Of a stretch of 15,763 bases of DNA, positions 7,174-14,303 are shown in pieces. The stretch comes from an uncultured Pseudomonadota bacterium. GTDB lineage: Bacteria; Pseudomonadota; Alphaproteobacteria; RF32; CAG-239. A program made the translations under genes and the position numbers. Location: assembly GCA_902767055.1 (NCBI GenBank), contig CACXFX010000063.1:1-15763 (forward strand). Reading direction: 5' to 3'. Every line of letters begins with the position of its first letter. Position 1 is the stretch's first letter. Below the pieces are notes generated by a model. It searched no databases, had not been told where the DNA came from, and worked only from the letters and a program-made list of their open reading frames with translations.

Positions 7174-7671
7174 TTAAATTTCAATTGCATAAATGTCTTT
7201 GACACGCCAAGCGTTGTTTGAAGGCACCAAAACATAAATCACGCGTCCCTGACACAGACCGAACCAGTTGCCGTCGCAGGTACTGTCTGTATGAATCTCT
7301 ATCAATTCATTATTAATCGGTTTGATTTTTGCAATCTTAAATGTCATTTGTGTCGGGCGTTTTAACGATTCGTCCGACATAAAAATAAATTTAGGCAGTT
7401 TTGAAGAACGGCAATCATCAAAATCCGGATTTAAAGTGCATTTAATTGCATATTCAACCGCGCAGGCCATCGGACTGCTTAAATCACAAGATGTCTTCAG
7501 GTGGTCTTTGTCATAAGCGTAGACTTTGTTGTTATAAACTTCAACCTTTCGGCCGATGGCAGGGGGCGTGTCTTTGACGATAATCGGGTCGGAAGTTTTG
7601 GTTTTCCATGCATACAGGCCGACCAAAATGGCAATCATTAAAACAAACGAAATCAGAATTTTTTTGACCAT
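7174..7671 (-). CDS. Unrecognised membrane-anchored protein with six cysteines
   Basis: The protein has 165 residues and no family was recognised. A single N-terminal hydrophobic helix (about 5-20) with lysines at positions 3-4 suggests a signal anchor with the rest in the periplasm. The soluble part has exactly six cysteines (62, 70, 78, 87, 132, 140), an even number that fits three disulfides. The C-terminal half (GRVIYVLVPSNNAWRVKDIYAIEI, about 142-165, read in part) looks like an alternating beta-strand region. The gene starts 4 nt after the outer-membrane protein gene and ends 6 nt before sspB, so it is in the middle of a tight operon. It may be an envelope protein linked to the upstream barrel protein; this is inference from position. 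Confidence 0.8.
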   Translation of the reverse strand: MVKKILISFVLMIAILVGLYAWKTKTSDPIIVKDTPPAIGRKVEVYNNKVYAYDKDHLKTSCDLSSPMACAVEYAIKCTLNPDFDDCRSSKLPKFIFMSDESLKRPTQMTFKIAKIKPINNELIEIHTDSTCDGNWFGLCQGRVIYVLVPSNNAWRVKDIYAIEI

Positions 7672-7675
7672 ATTT

Positions 7676-8233
7676 TTAATCCTTTGTAAAATGATATCTC
7701 AGGCCGATGCCGTAGTTATATCCGTGATTGAGACCTGATATGCGATGAAATTTCATATAACGGGTTGTTAATTTTAAGGAAAAATGCTCTGTAAGGGCAT
7801 ATTGCGCGCCAAGACCGATACGATAAGCATAACCGTTGTTGTTATGATGTTTATCCGGGGATAATTTTTTTCTTACCACATATTCGCCCATACCGAGGGA
7901 AGCAAAAAGCGAAAATCGCTTATCACAGCCCAAAGGCAAATAGCCCGTCGCATCAAGGCCGTATGCACGGTAAGCCGTTTTAAGTTTTTGGGTGTCGGAT
8001 ATTTTTTTACTGTCCGAGCCGGTTTGCTCATAAAAAAGTTCCGTGGAAAAATAGGGGTTATACATTGTGCCGACATTAATTGCCGCGCCGAAATAATGCG
8101 GCTTGATTTGGCCTGCTTTGGCAGTGCCGTAAAGTCCCTCAACACCGACATAAGGTGTATAAACGTTTTGAGCATTGACCGATAACGGCAATAAAGCAAA
8201 ACTCAAAAGTGCGGTTAAAAGATATTTATTCAT
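7676..8233 (-). CDS. Small outer-membrane beta-barrel protein
   Basis: The protein has 185 residues. An N-terminal signal peptide ends at about residue 21 (LPLSVNA, then QN). The mature part alternates polar and hydrophobic residues with many Gly and aromatics, for example VYTPYVGVEGLYGTA, FGAAINVGTMYNPYFSTELFYEQTG and YGIGLRYHFTKD (read in part), as in eight-stranded OmpA/Opa-type barrels (OMP_b-brl). The last strand ends in an aromatic (HF) shortly before the C-terminus, roughly as in the BAM recognition signal, with three extra residues. One cysteine (103) is present. The ribosome-binding site AAAGG lies 7 nt before the ATG. It is the first gene of the operon leading to the six-cysteine protein, sspB and RHH. 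No ligand or enzyme activity can be inferred. Confidence 0.8.
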   Translation of the reverse strand: MNKYLLTALLSFALLPLSVNAQNVYTPYVGVEGLYGTAKAGQIKPHYFGAAINVGTMYNPYFSTELFYEQTGSDSKKISDTQKLKTAYRAYGLDATGYLPLGCDKRFSLFASLGMGEYVVRKKLSPDKHHNNNGYAYRIGLGAQYALTEHFSLKLTTRYMKFHRISGLNHGYNYGIGLRYHFTKD

Positions 8234-8255
8234 TCTTAAACCTTTCTTTAATGGA

Positions 8256-8282
8256 TTTATAACTTTTATATGGCATAATCAA
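8256..8282 (-). promoter_or_regulatory. Weak candidate promoter for the OMP-sspB operon
   Basis: On the minus strand TTGATT (8277-8282), a 15-nt spacer and TATAAA (8256-8261) precede the ATG at 8233. The short spacer and AT-rich context make this a low-confidence call; the 123-nt divergent gap must nevertheless hold a minus-strand promoter. Confidence 0.25.
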
Positions 8283-8303
8283 ATTAAAATAAAGTAAATT
8301 TTC

Positions 8304-8332
8304 TTGCCTTGAGGACTTTTTTATAATATAAT
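8304..8332 (+). promoter_or_regulatory. Promoter of the second pilin-like gene
   Basis: TTGCCT (8304-8309, 4/6), an exact 17-nt spacer and a perfect TATAAT (8327-8332) end 24 nt before the ATG at 8357. A purine-rich ribosome-binding site (AAGGAAAGGG) fills the short leader. Confidence 0.6.
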
Positions 8333-8356
8333 CAAACAGGTTGGAAAAGGAAAGGG

Positions 8357-8989
8357 ATGTGTATGTTAAAAACGCGATGCAGTGATGAACGGGGGCGTAC
8401 ATTTGTTGAAGTACTCTCATACATTATGATTATGATTTCAATCACGGCGGGAATGGGTGCCGCAGTCAGTCGTGGTTACTATAAATATGAGGCAAGTGAA
8501 GTTCAGCAACAATTGGTTGACTTAAAAAAGGCAATTGCAATGCGTTATGCCGCCGATGGCAATTATGCGCTTATCAGTCTTGATGATTTATGTGCGGATA
8601 ATGCCGGTCCGCATTCAATGATGCCAAAACGCAAATGCGAAACAACGGATGGCAAAGAAGTTTGTAAATGTGCCTCGCAAAAAATGCATCATATTTTTGA
8701 CGGATCTGCCGAAATCGGTTCTGCTTCCGACGGGTTGATGTTTTATATTACTTTTTCGGGGCTTCCGACCGATATTTGCGTCCAGTTGGCGACTAAAGCA
8801 TGGGATTTGCAGGAAGGGTCAGATCTGGATCATATGGTCATTAATACAAATAAAACATGGTCTTGGAAATATTCTCCCCTATTTGAAGAAGTATCCGGTG
8901 CATATGAATTGCCGGCAAAGATTCAAGATGCTGCAGTTGCGTGCGGAAAAGATGGTTATACCAACAAAATCACTTGGTATTTTAATTAA
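8357..8989 (+). CDS. Type IV pilin-like protein (GRTFVE processing site)
   Basis: The protein has 210 residues from ATG 8357; a second ATG at 8363 is equally possible. The N-terminus reads DERGRTFVEVL followed by a hydrophobic helix (about 19-38). Cleavage after Gly13 would give a mature protein starting RTFVE with the canonical Glu at position 5, as in type IV prepilins processed by PilD. The helix continues into YKYEASEVQQQLVDLKKAI, the usual amphipathic extension, followed by a globular domain with six cysteines (79, 94, 103, 105, 141, 196). The general form resembles PilS-like pilins. The first mature residue is Arg rather than the usual Phe or Met. No other pilus gene lies next to it, so assembly genes must be elsewhere. 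It has its own promoter and no clear terminator. Confidence 0.75.
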   Translation: MCMLKTRCSDERGRTFVEVLSYIMIMISITAGMGAAVSRGYYKYEASEVQQQLVDLKKAIAMRYAADGNYALISLDDLCADNAGPHSMMPKRKCETTDGKEVCKCASQKMHHIFDGSAEIGSASDGLMFYITFSGLPTDICVQLATKAWDLQEGSDLDHMVINTNKTWSWKYSPLFEEVSGAYELPAKIQDAAVACGKDGYTNKITWYFN

Positions 8990-9077
8990 ATATTGTGGTT
9001 ATGTTTTCAAAAATACTTGAAGTACGCGCAAAAATTGTTAGCTTGGTGTCATTAATTTATTTTTTTAGGAGACTGAA

Positions 9078-9503
9078 ATGGTCGATTCGATAATACTTCC
9101 GCCGGATTATAAGCCTTCGGCAAGCGAGCCTTATATGTGCGAAATGCAACTTGAGTATTTTCGCCAAAAGTTAGAGGCTTGGAAAAAATCTTTGGTCACA
9201 CAGTCGGAAGATACTTTGGAAGATTTGCGTCAGGGCGGTTTAAATCAGCCTGACGATATTGACAGAGCCGCACTTGAAACGGATAAATCGCTTGATTTAA
9301 GAACCAAGGATCGGGCGCGCAAATTGATCGGTAAAATCAATGATGCTTTGGAGCGTATCAGCGACGGTACATACGGTTTTTGCGAAGAAACAGGCGAACC
9401 CATCGGTTTAGAGCGTTTAGAAGCTCGTCCGATTGCCACACTTTCCATTGAAGCACAAGAACGTCACGAGCGTATGGAAAAAACATACGATGACGAGGCT
9501 TAA
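9078..9503 (+). CDS. dksA: RNA polymerase-binding transcription factor DksA, cysteine-poor
   Basis: The protein has 141 residues. DksA enters the RNA polymerase secondary channel and, with ppGpp, shifts transcription during starvation. The coiled-coil tip has D59-x-x-D62-x-A64 (DDIDRA), equivalent to E. coli Asp71, Asp74 and Ala76, which are needed for activity. The globular domain has RISDGTYGFCEETGEPIG and LEARPIATLSIEAQERHE. Aligned with the E. coli zinc finger, only Cys102 remains; the other three ligand positions are Thr105, Ser123 and Ala126, as in other alphaproteobacterial DksA and similar to Pseudomonas DksA2. Zinc binding through four cysteines is therefore impossible. AGGAG lies 6 nt before the ATG. 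It is the first gene of the dksA-maf-RNase E/G-yacG run. Confidence 0.95.
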   Translation: MVDSIILPPDYKPSASEPYMCEMQLEYFRQKLEAWKKSLVTQSEDTLEDLRQGGLNQPDDIDRAALETDKSLDLRTKDRARKLIGKINDALERISDGTYGFCEETGEPIGLERLEARPIATLSIEAQERHERMEKTYDDEA

Positions 9504-9517
9504 AGTCGGCTTTAGCG

Positions 9518-10087
9518 ATGACAAAAGATTTTATACTCGCATCATCTTCGCCCCAGCGAAAACGTTTGCTTGAACAAATCGGTTTTGAACCGAAAGAAAT
9601 TTTGGCGGCCGATATTGATGAAAGCGAAAAGTTACATGAAAAACCTTTGTTTTATGTGCGCCGTATGGCTCGTGAAAAAGCGTTGGCTGTCAGTGCTTTA
9701 AAAAAAGGTGAAAATGTTTTGGCCTCCGATACGATTATTACGGTCGGTTTGCGTATTATACACAAATCAAACACACCTGAAGAACAAGCACAAGTGATGC
9801 GTCTTCTTTCGGGCCGCAATCATAAAGTGATCAGTGCCGTATGTTTGGTTACAAAAGACGGCCGTGTGATGGAAAAAGTCGTAACAACGCGCATTTCAAT
9901 GAAGCGTTTGAACGAAGAAGAAATCAAAGATTATGTCGCAAGCAACGAGTGGGTCGGTGTGTGTGGTTATAAAATCGAAGGTGTTTTGGCCGGTTTTGTT
10001 AAAAATATGGTCGGTTCTTTTACCGGCGTGGTCGGTTTACCTTTATATGAAACGCGAAATTTACTTATAGGAGCAGGAATAAAATGA
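9518..10087 (+). CDS. maf: Maf-like nucleoside triphosphate pyrophosphatase
   Basis: The protein has 189 residues and hydrolyses non-canonical or specific NTPs (dTTP/UTP/CTP or modified nucleotides, depending on subfamily) to NMP and pyrophosphate. The N-terminal ILASSSPQRKRLL motif binds phosphate; LASDTIITV holds the metal-binding Asp71; LLSGRNHKVISAVCL and GYKIEGVLAGFVKNMVGSFTGVVGLPLYE (read in part) are the family's central and C-terminal motifs. The substrate subfamily cannot be set by eye. The start is 14 nt after the dksA stop with a weak ribosome-binding site. Its stop overlaps the next start (ATGA, 10084-10087). Confidence 0.95.
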   Translation: MTKDFILASSSPQRKRLLEQIGFEPKEILAADIDESEKLHEKPLFYVRRMAREKALAVSALKKGENVLASDTIITVGLRIIHKSNTPEEQAQVMRLLSGRNHKVISAVCLVTKDGRVMEKVVTTRISMKRLNEEEIKDYVASNEWVGVCGYKIEGVLAGFVKNMVGSFTGVVGLPLYETRNLLIGAGIK

Positions 10088-11247
10088 ACGCGGATACCAT
10101 TGTTTATGAAAAAAAAGATGAAGTGGTTCGTTTGGCCGTATTGCAAAACGGTCAAATGGTTGAATTTGATACGTATAACAAACATGCGGCGATTGAGGGT
10201 AATGTTTATCTCGGTCGTTTAACGCATAAAATGGAACTTGCATCCGGAAATGTCGGTTTTAAGGTTAATGTCGGCGATACCGTAGAAGGTTTTTTAAACC
10301 TTGGCGGGTTTGATACAAAGGATATCAATCTGTCCGAAGGGCAAAGCATTGTCGTTCAGGTTGCTCAGGAAAAGCGTGCCGAAAAAGGGGCAAAATTAAC
10401 ACGACAAATTCAGATTGTCGGGACGACTGTTGTCTATAAACCTTTTTATACGAGAGTTGATATTTCTCAAAAAATCACCGATAAAGAAAAAGTCAAATCG
10501 TTATATTCTCTTGTCCGTCACAACATGAAAGGGCAGGAAGGCTGGGCTGTCAGGACTTCAGCAGCTGATTTTGAGCCCGAAATGATTGTCGAAGAAATGC
10601 AAAAATTAAGATCTGTTTACGAAAAGATTCGTATGCGGGCGCGTTCAGCAACCGCTCCGGCGATTTTGTACATGGGTGAAGATCCTTTGTATGAATATAT
10701 TCGCCGTCATAAAGACAGCTTAAAAAAGATTGTGGTCAACAATCACAACATTGTCGAAGAAATTAAAGAAACGGTTGATTTTGAAGTTGAATACTGTGCA
10801 AATCCTTTTGAAGAATACGGACTTGAAGATCAACTTATCGAAGCATTAAATCCGTCTATAGCCTTGAAATCCGGCGGTAAAGTATATATTCAGCAGACAA
10901 AAGCGTGTGTGACAATTGATGTTGACAGCGGATCTTTAAGAGAAGGCGCAAATATCAATGAATTAAACCGTGAGGCGGCCGTTGAAATCGCACGTCAAAT
11001 CAGATTGAAAAATTTGTCCGGAAAAATTGTTATCGATTTTGCCGGCGACAAGGACTATCAATATATGAAACCGGTGATGGATACATTAGAGACAGAGCTT
11101 GCGGATGATCCGTCACGCGGTCGTGTTGTCGGTTTAAGCAAAGCCGGAAATATCGAAATTTTGCGCCAACGCCGTCGTCCGTCACTGGTTGATACATATA
11201 CTGATGAGTGTCCGACGTGCCAAGGAACGGGCAGGGTTGAAAAATAA
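10084..11247 (+). CDS. rng: Ribonuclease E/G family endonuclease (short, RNase G-like)
   Basis: The protein has 387 residues. It should be a 5'-end-sensing endoribonuclease involved in rRNA and mRNA processing. GNVYLGRL (39-46) lies in the S1 region; VRTSA (156-160) matches the 5'-monophosphate sensor (Arg157, Thr158); the catalytic aspartates are Asp279 in CVTIDVDSG and Asp318 in GKIVIDFAGD; CPTCQGTG (376-383) is the zinc-link motif. It ends just after the zinc link, so it has no degradosome scaffold and is shorter even than E. coli RNase G (about 489 residues); the S1 region is correspondingly reduced. The order maf-RNase E/G-yacG is common in alphaproteobacteria. It overlaps maf by 4 nt and yacG by 1 nt (TAATG). 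The symbol rng is tentative; a full RNase E may exist elsewhere. Confidence 0.92.
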   Translation: MNADTIVYEKKDEVVRLAVLQNGQMVEFDTYNKHAAIEGNVYLGRLTHKMELASGNVGFKVNVGDTVEGFLNLGGFDTKDINLSEGQSIVVQVAQEKRAEKGAKLTRQIQIVGTTVVYKPFYTRVDISQKITDKEKVKSLYSLVRHNMKGQEGWAVRTSAADFEPEMIVEEMQKLRSVYEKIRMRARSATAPAILYMGEDPLYEYIRRHKDSLKKIVVNNHNIVEEIKETVDFEVEYCANPFEEYGLEDQLIEALNPSIALKSGGKVYIQQTKACVTIDVDSGSLREGANINELNREAAVEIARQIRLKNLSGKIVIDFAGDKDYQYMKPVMDTLETELADDPSRGRVVGLSKAGNIEILRQRRRPSLVDTYTDECPTCQGTGRVEK

Positions 11248-11450
11248 TGGTTAAAGTGCATAAATGCCCGATATGTTCCAAATTGACGGACGATGAAAAA
11301 TATCGTCCGTTTTGCTCTAAACGATGCGCTGATATTGATTTGGGACGCTGGTTTGACGGCTCTTATGCCGTGCCGGCTGAACAGCTTGATGATACGGACT
11401 ATGAAGAGCTTGAAAAAGAGCTTTCTGATAAAAAAGATAAAAGCATTTAA
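11247..11450 (+). CDS. yacG: DNA gyrase inhibitor YacG, zinc-binding
   Basis: The protein has 67 residues. The zinc ligands are C7-x2-C10 (CPIC) and C23-x3-C27 (FCSKRC), followed by the family signature ADIDLGRW and an acidic tail. E. coli YacG binds GyrB and inhibits supercoiling. The TAATG overlap with the RNase gene implies coupled translation. The stop overlaps the stop of the convergent transporter gene by 4 nt, with no terminator between. Confidence 0.94.
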   Translation: MVKVHKCPICSKLTDDEKYRPFCSKRCADIDLGRWFDGSYAVPAEQLDDTDYEELEKELSDKKDKSI

Positions 11451-12772
11451 AAGAAATATTTCATGTAAAGATATATTCCCGCCATTAAAACGGATATCAG
11501 CATAACGGGAACAGACCAGAGCAAAAAGGCTAAAAATTTTATCGGATGACCTTCGCGCGCCGCAATACCAGCAACAATCACATTGGCCGAAGCACCGATC
11601 AGCGAGCCGTTGCCGCCAAAGCAGGCACCGAGTGACAATGCCCACCACACGGGCATCATTGCTTCCCGCCCGCCAAGCGTCGGTTCCATTGATTTTAAAA
11701 CGGGGATCATTGTCGCAACAAACGGAATATTGTCAATTGCCGCGGATACAAATGCCGAAATACCCAATATGGCAAATGTTGCACGTTTAAGACTGCCGTT
11801 TGTGATATTGATAAATTTTTGGCCTAAAAGTTCAAGCACGCCTGTTTTTTCAAGTCCGAAGACGACCATAAAAAGTCCGCAAAAAAAGAAAATGGTCGTC
11901 CAGTCGACGAGATTGAACATTTCTTCTGTCTTATCATCTCTTTTGTAAGGTGTATCGCCTAAAGTATAAAGCATCAACAGAACAGCCGCACCGAAAAGGG
12001 CGATTGTCCCGTTTTCAAGGTGTATTGTTTCAGCCAAAATAAAGCCTAAGATAACAAGCCCCAAAACACCAAGCGACTTATATAAAAGGATTTTATCTGT
12101 TAAATATGCTTTTGCATTCATGCGTAACACGGCAACACGGTTTTTATCAGAGGTTTTGAGTACCGGTTTGAAAATCAATATGAAACTGAAAATTAAGGTT
12201 GTCGCGACAATCAAAACAATCGGTGCAAGATTTAAGATAAAATCGGTGAAAGATAAATGCAGAGCCGAGCCGATTAAGATATTCGGCGGATCACCGATCA
12301 AAGTTGCCGTACCGCCGATGTTTGAGGCAAAAATTTCCAAAATCAAATAAGGGTAAGGTTCTATTTCAAGCTTTCTGGTGATTTGAACCGTGACCGGCAC
12401 AATGAGCAAAACAGTCGTGACATTGTCCAAAAATGCCGAAAAAACGCCTGTAATCGCGCCAAGCATAATCATTATCCCGATCGGATTTGCTTTGACTTTT
12501 TGCGCGCTCCACACCGCGACGAATTGAAAAAGTCCCGAACGCTCCGTAACGGAGACAATCACCATCATGCCTATCAACAGTGAAATGGTATTAAAATCAA
12601 TGCTTGAAAAAGCTTCTTGCTGCGAAATAATCCCCGATAAAATCATAAATGTTGCGGCAAAAAGCGTTGTCACCGCGCGATTGATTTTTTCTGAAAATAA
12701 AACGACATAACAAGCCGCGACAATCATCGAAGCTATGATTTTGGGATTGACAAACAAGCTTAAATCAAACAT
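11447..12772 (-). CDS. ArsB/NhaD-type ion transporter, copy A
   Basis: The protein has 441 residues and about 11-12 hydrophobic segments: an inner-membrane permease of the ion-transporter (IT) superfamily. The two pseudo-symmetric halves are visible: DNVTT (116-120) then NIGGTATLIGDPPN (151-164) in the first half, DNIPF (347-351) then GGNGSLIGASANV (386-398) in the second. These are the substrate and ion-site motifs of the ArsB/NhaD/P-protein group. The substrate could be Na+/H+, arsenite or an organic anion; no ars genes are nearby, so an NhaD-like antiporter or anion permease is more likely than arsenite efflux. GAGGG lies 4-5 nt before the ATG. It lies 15 nt downstream of copy B and is about 62% identical to it over a gap-free alignment counted by hand. 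Confidence 0.9.
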   Translation of the reverse strand: MFDLSLFVNPKIIASMIVAACYVVLFSEKINRAVTTLFAATFMILSGIISQQEAFSSIDFNTISLLIGMMVIVSVTERSGLFQFVAVWSAQKVKANPIGIMIMLGAITGVFSAFLDNVTTVLLIVPVTVQITRKLEIEPYPYLILEIFASNIGGTATLIGDPPNILIGSALHLSFTDFILNLAPIVLIVATTLIFSFILIFKPVLKTSDKNRVAVLRMNAKAYLTDKILLYKSLGVLGLVILGFILAETIHLENGTIALFGAAVLLMLYTLGDTPYKRDDKTEEMFNLVDWTTIFFFCGLFMVVFGLEKTGVLELLGQKFINITNGSLKRATFAILGISAFVSAAIDNIPFVATMIPVLKSMEPTLGGREAMMPVWWALSLGACFGGNGSLIGASANVIVAGIAAREGHPIKFLAFLLWSVPVMLISVLMAGIYLYMKYFF

Positions 12773-12787
12773 TCGTCCCTCGCAGCC

Positions 12788-14101
12788 TTAACTAAAATAT
12801 CGAAGGTATAAGTAAATGCTTGATAAAAGCATTGATGTCAGCATGACCGGAAGCCCGTATATCAAAAATTTTGCAAAACCGATCGGACGATTTTCACGCG
12901 AGGCAAGACCTGCGACAATCACATTGGCCGATGCGGCAATAAGCGAACCGTTGCCTCCTAAACATGAGCCGAGTGACAACGCCCACCAAACGGGCATCAT
13001 CGCCTCCCGTCCGCCCATATCAACTTCTATCGATTTGAGGGTTGGTATCATTGTGGCCACAAACGGTATGTTGTCGATAAATGTCGATAAAATTGCAGAT
13101 ATCCACAAAACGGCAAAAGTTGCTTTTTGGGTGCTGCCGTCGACAATGCTTAAAAGTTTGTCACCCAAGAGTTTTAAAATACCGGTTTCTTCAAGCGCAA
13201 AAACAATCGCAAACAAACCACAGAAAAAGAAAATGGTCGTCCAATCGACAAGTGAAAAGGCATCTTCAACTTTTTGATCTCGAGTAATATGCTCATCTTT
13301 TAAGGTGTACAAAAGAAGCATCAATGCGGCACCGAAAAGGGCAATCGTTCCGTTTTCAAGATGCAGATATTCAGCCAAAATAAAGCCGCTCAGCACAAAA
13401 CAGAGAACAAATAAAGACTGACAAAACAAAGATTTTTCGGTGATCATTTTTTTTGCCGAGATATCAAGCAATGCCGCCTTGTTATTTTCATCGGCCTTTA
13501 ATTTTCGGCCGACGGTAATATCAAAAACCATCAAAACAAGCGAAAGATTAATCAGTACAATCGGCGTTAGCTCGCGCACAAAATCCATAAACGATAAGTG
13601 CAGAGCCGAGCCGATCAAAATATTTGGCGGATCGCCGATTAAAGTTGCCGTACCGCCGATGTTTGAAGTAAAAATTTCAAGCAAAAGATACGGCATCGGG
13701 TTTAATTTTAATGAACGTGTTAAATCAAATGTTATCGGCACAATGAGTAAAACGGTCGTGACATTGTCCAAAAGTGCCGAAAGCAAAGCCGTTAAAAGGC
13801 CGAACATCAGCAAAATTCCGCGCGGATTTGCTTTAACAATCTTGGCGCTTAAAATGGCAAGTGCCTGAAACATACCGGACTTTTCGGATATACCGACTAT
13901 GACCATCATACCGATTAAAAGAGAGATTGTGTTAAAATCAATGCTTTCGACGGCTGTTTTTTGACTTAAAATGCCGCAAAAAATCAAAACCGACATACCC
14001 AAAAGCACAACAATCGCGCGATTAAGTTTTTCCGAAAACAAAAAAACATAACAAAGCGCTAAAACCGAAACGGCAATAATTTGTGCATTCAGCAAAGACA
14101 T
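12788..14101 (-). CDS. ArsB/NhaD-type ion transporter, copy B
   Basis: The protein has 437 residues and is paralogous to copy A, with which it aligns without gaps at a constant offset of four residues from the first helix to the end. It keeps the same motifs: DNVTT (112-116), NIGGTATLIGDPPN (147-160), DNIPF (343-347) and GGNGSLIAASANV (382-394). The main difference is the central loop, about residues 187-235, where identity is lowest. AAGGA lies 6 nt before the ATG at 14101. It is the first gene of a two-gene operon. As with copy A, the transported ion cannot be decided from sequence alone. Two intact copies imply either heteromeric use or different substrates. Confidence 0.9.
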   Translation of the reverse strand: MSLLNAQIIAVSVLALCYVFLFSEKLNRAIVVLLGMSVLIFCGILSQKTAVESIDFNTISLLIGMMVIVGISEKSGMFQALAILSAKIVKANPRGILLMFGLLTALLSALLDNVTTVLLIVPITFDLTRSLKLNPMPYLLLEIFTSNIGGTATLIGDPPNILIGSALHLSFMDFVRELTPIVLINLSLVLMVFDITVGRKLKADENNKAALLDISAKKMITEKSLFCQSLFVLCFVLSGFILAEYLHLENGTIALFGAALMLLLYTLKDEHITRDQKVEDAFSLVDWTTIFFFCGLFAIVFALEETGILKLLGDKLLSIVDGSTQKATFAVLWISAILSTFIDNIPFVATMIPTLKSIEVDMGGREAMMPVWWALSLGSCLGGNGSLIAASANVIVAGLASRENRPIGFAKFLIYGLPVMLTSMLLSSIYLYLRYFS

Positions 14102-14126
14102 TTATCATCCTTTTTTTATGAGATTT

Positions 14127-14154
14127 AATATATAACCGCTTTTGTAAAATACAA
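14127..14154 (-). promoter_or_regulatory. Candidate promoter for the transporter pair
   Basis: On the minus strand TTGTAT (14149-14154, 3/6), a 16-nt spacer and TATATT (14127-14132, 5/6) lie 26 nt upstream of the ATG at 14101. The -35 match is weak. The remainder of the divergent gap (14155-14274) is AT-rich; it holds a short imperfect inverted repeat at 14211-14227 (ATAGCC/GGTTAT) with no clear role. Confidence 0.3.
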
Positions 14155-14274
14155 ACTTTTTTTAAAAAACAGCCACAGAAACATCATTTTTTATCCGGCA
14201 CATCATTAAAATAGCCAATATGGTTATATTTTAAAAAATTATCCAAATGTTACAATAAAGAAACGATTTGTGTT

Positions 14275-14303
14275 TTGAAAGTCGGGCAAAAATAACATAT
14301 TAT
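14275..14303 (+). promoter_or_regulatory. Promoter of the DegT-family aminotransferase
   Basis: TTGAAA (14275-14280, 5/6), an exact 17-nt spacer and TATTAT (14298-14303, 5/6) end 32 nt before the ATG. AAAGG at 14326-14330 is the ribosome-binding site. The -10 box is inside an inverted repeat (14285-14309). Confidence 0.65.

Noticed and set aside
9017..9045. Promoter for dksA from TTGAAG at 9017-9022
   Set aside because: No acceptable -10 box lies at 16-18 nt; only weak matches were found in the 88-nt gap after the pilin gene.
11058..11648. A 196-codon open frame on the minus strand across the RNase E/G and yacG genes
   Set aside because: It is antisense to two genes with clear motifs and overlapping starts, and its sequence has no domain or ribosome-binding site.
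11447..12772. Arsenite efflux pump ArsB
   Set aside because: The family motifs are shared by NhaD and other IT-superfamily permeases, and no arsR, arsA or arsC gene is nearby.
12816..13277. A 153-codon plus-strand frame opposite transporter copy B, with a similar one opposite copy A (11583-11948)
   Set aside because: Both are antisense shadows of the same conserved paralogous region; their mutual similarity is explained by the duplication.
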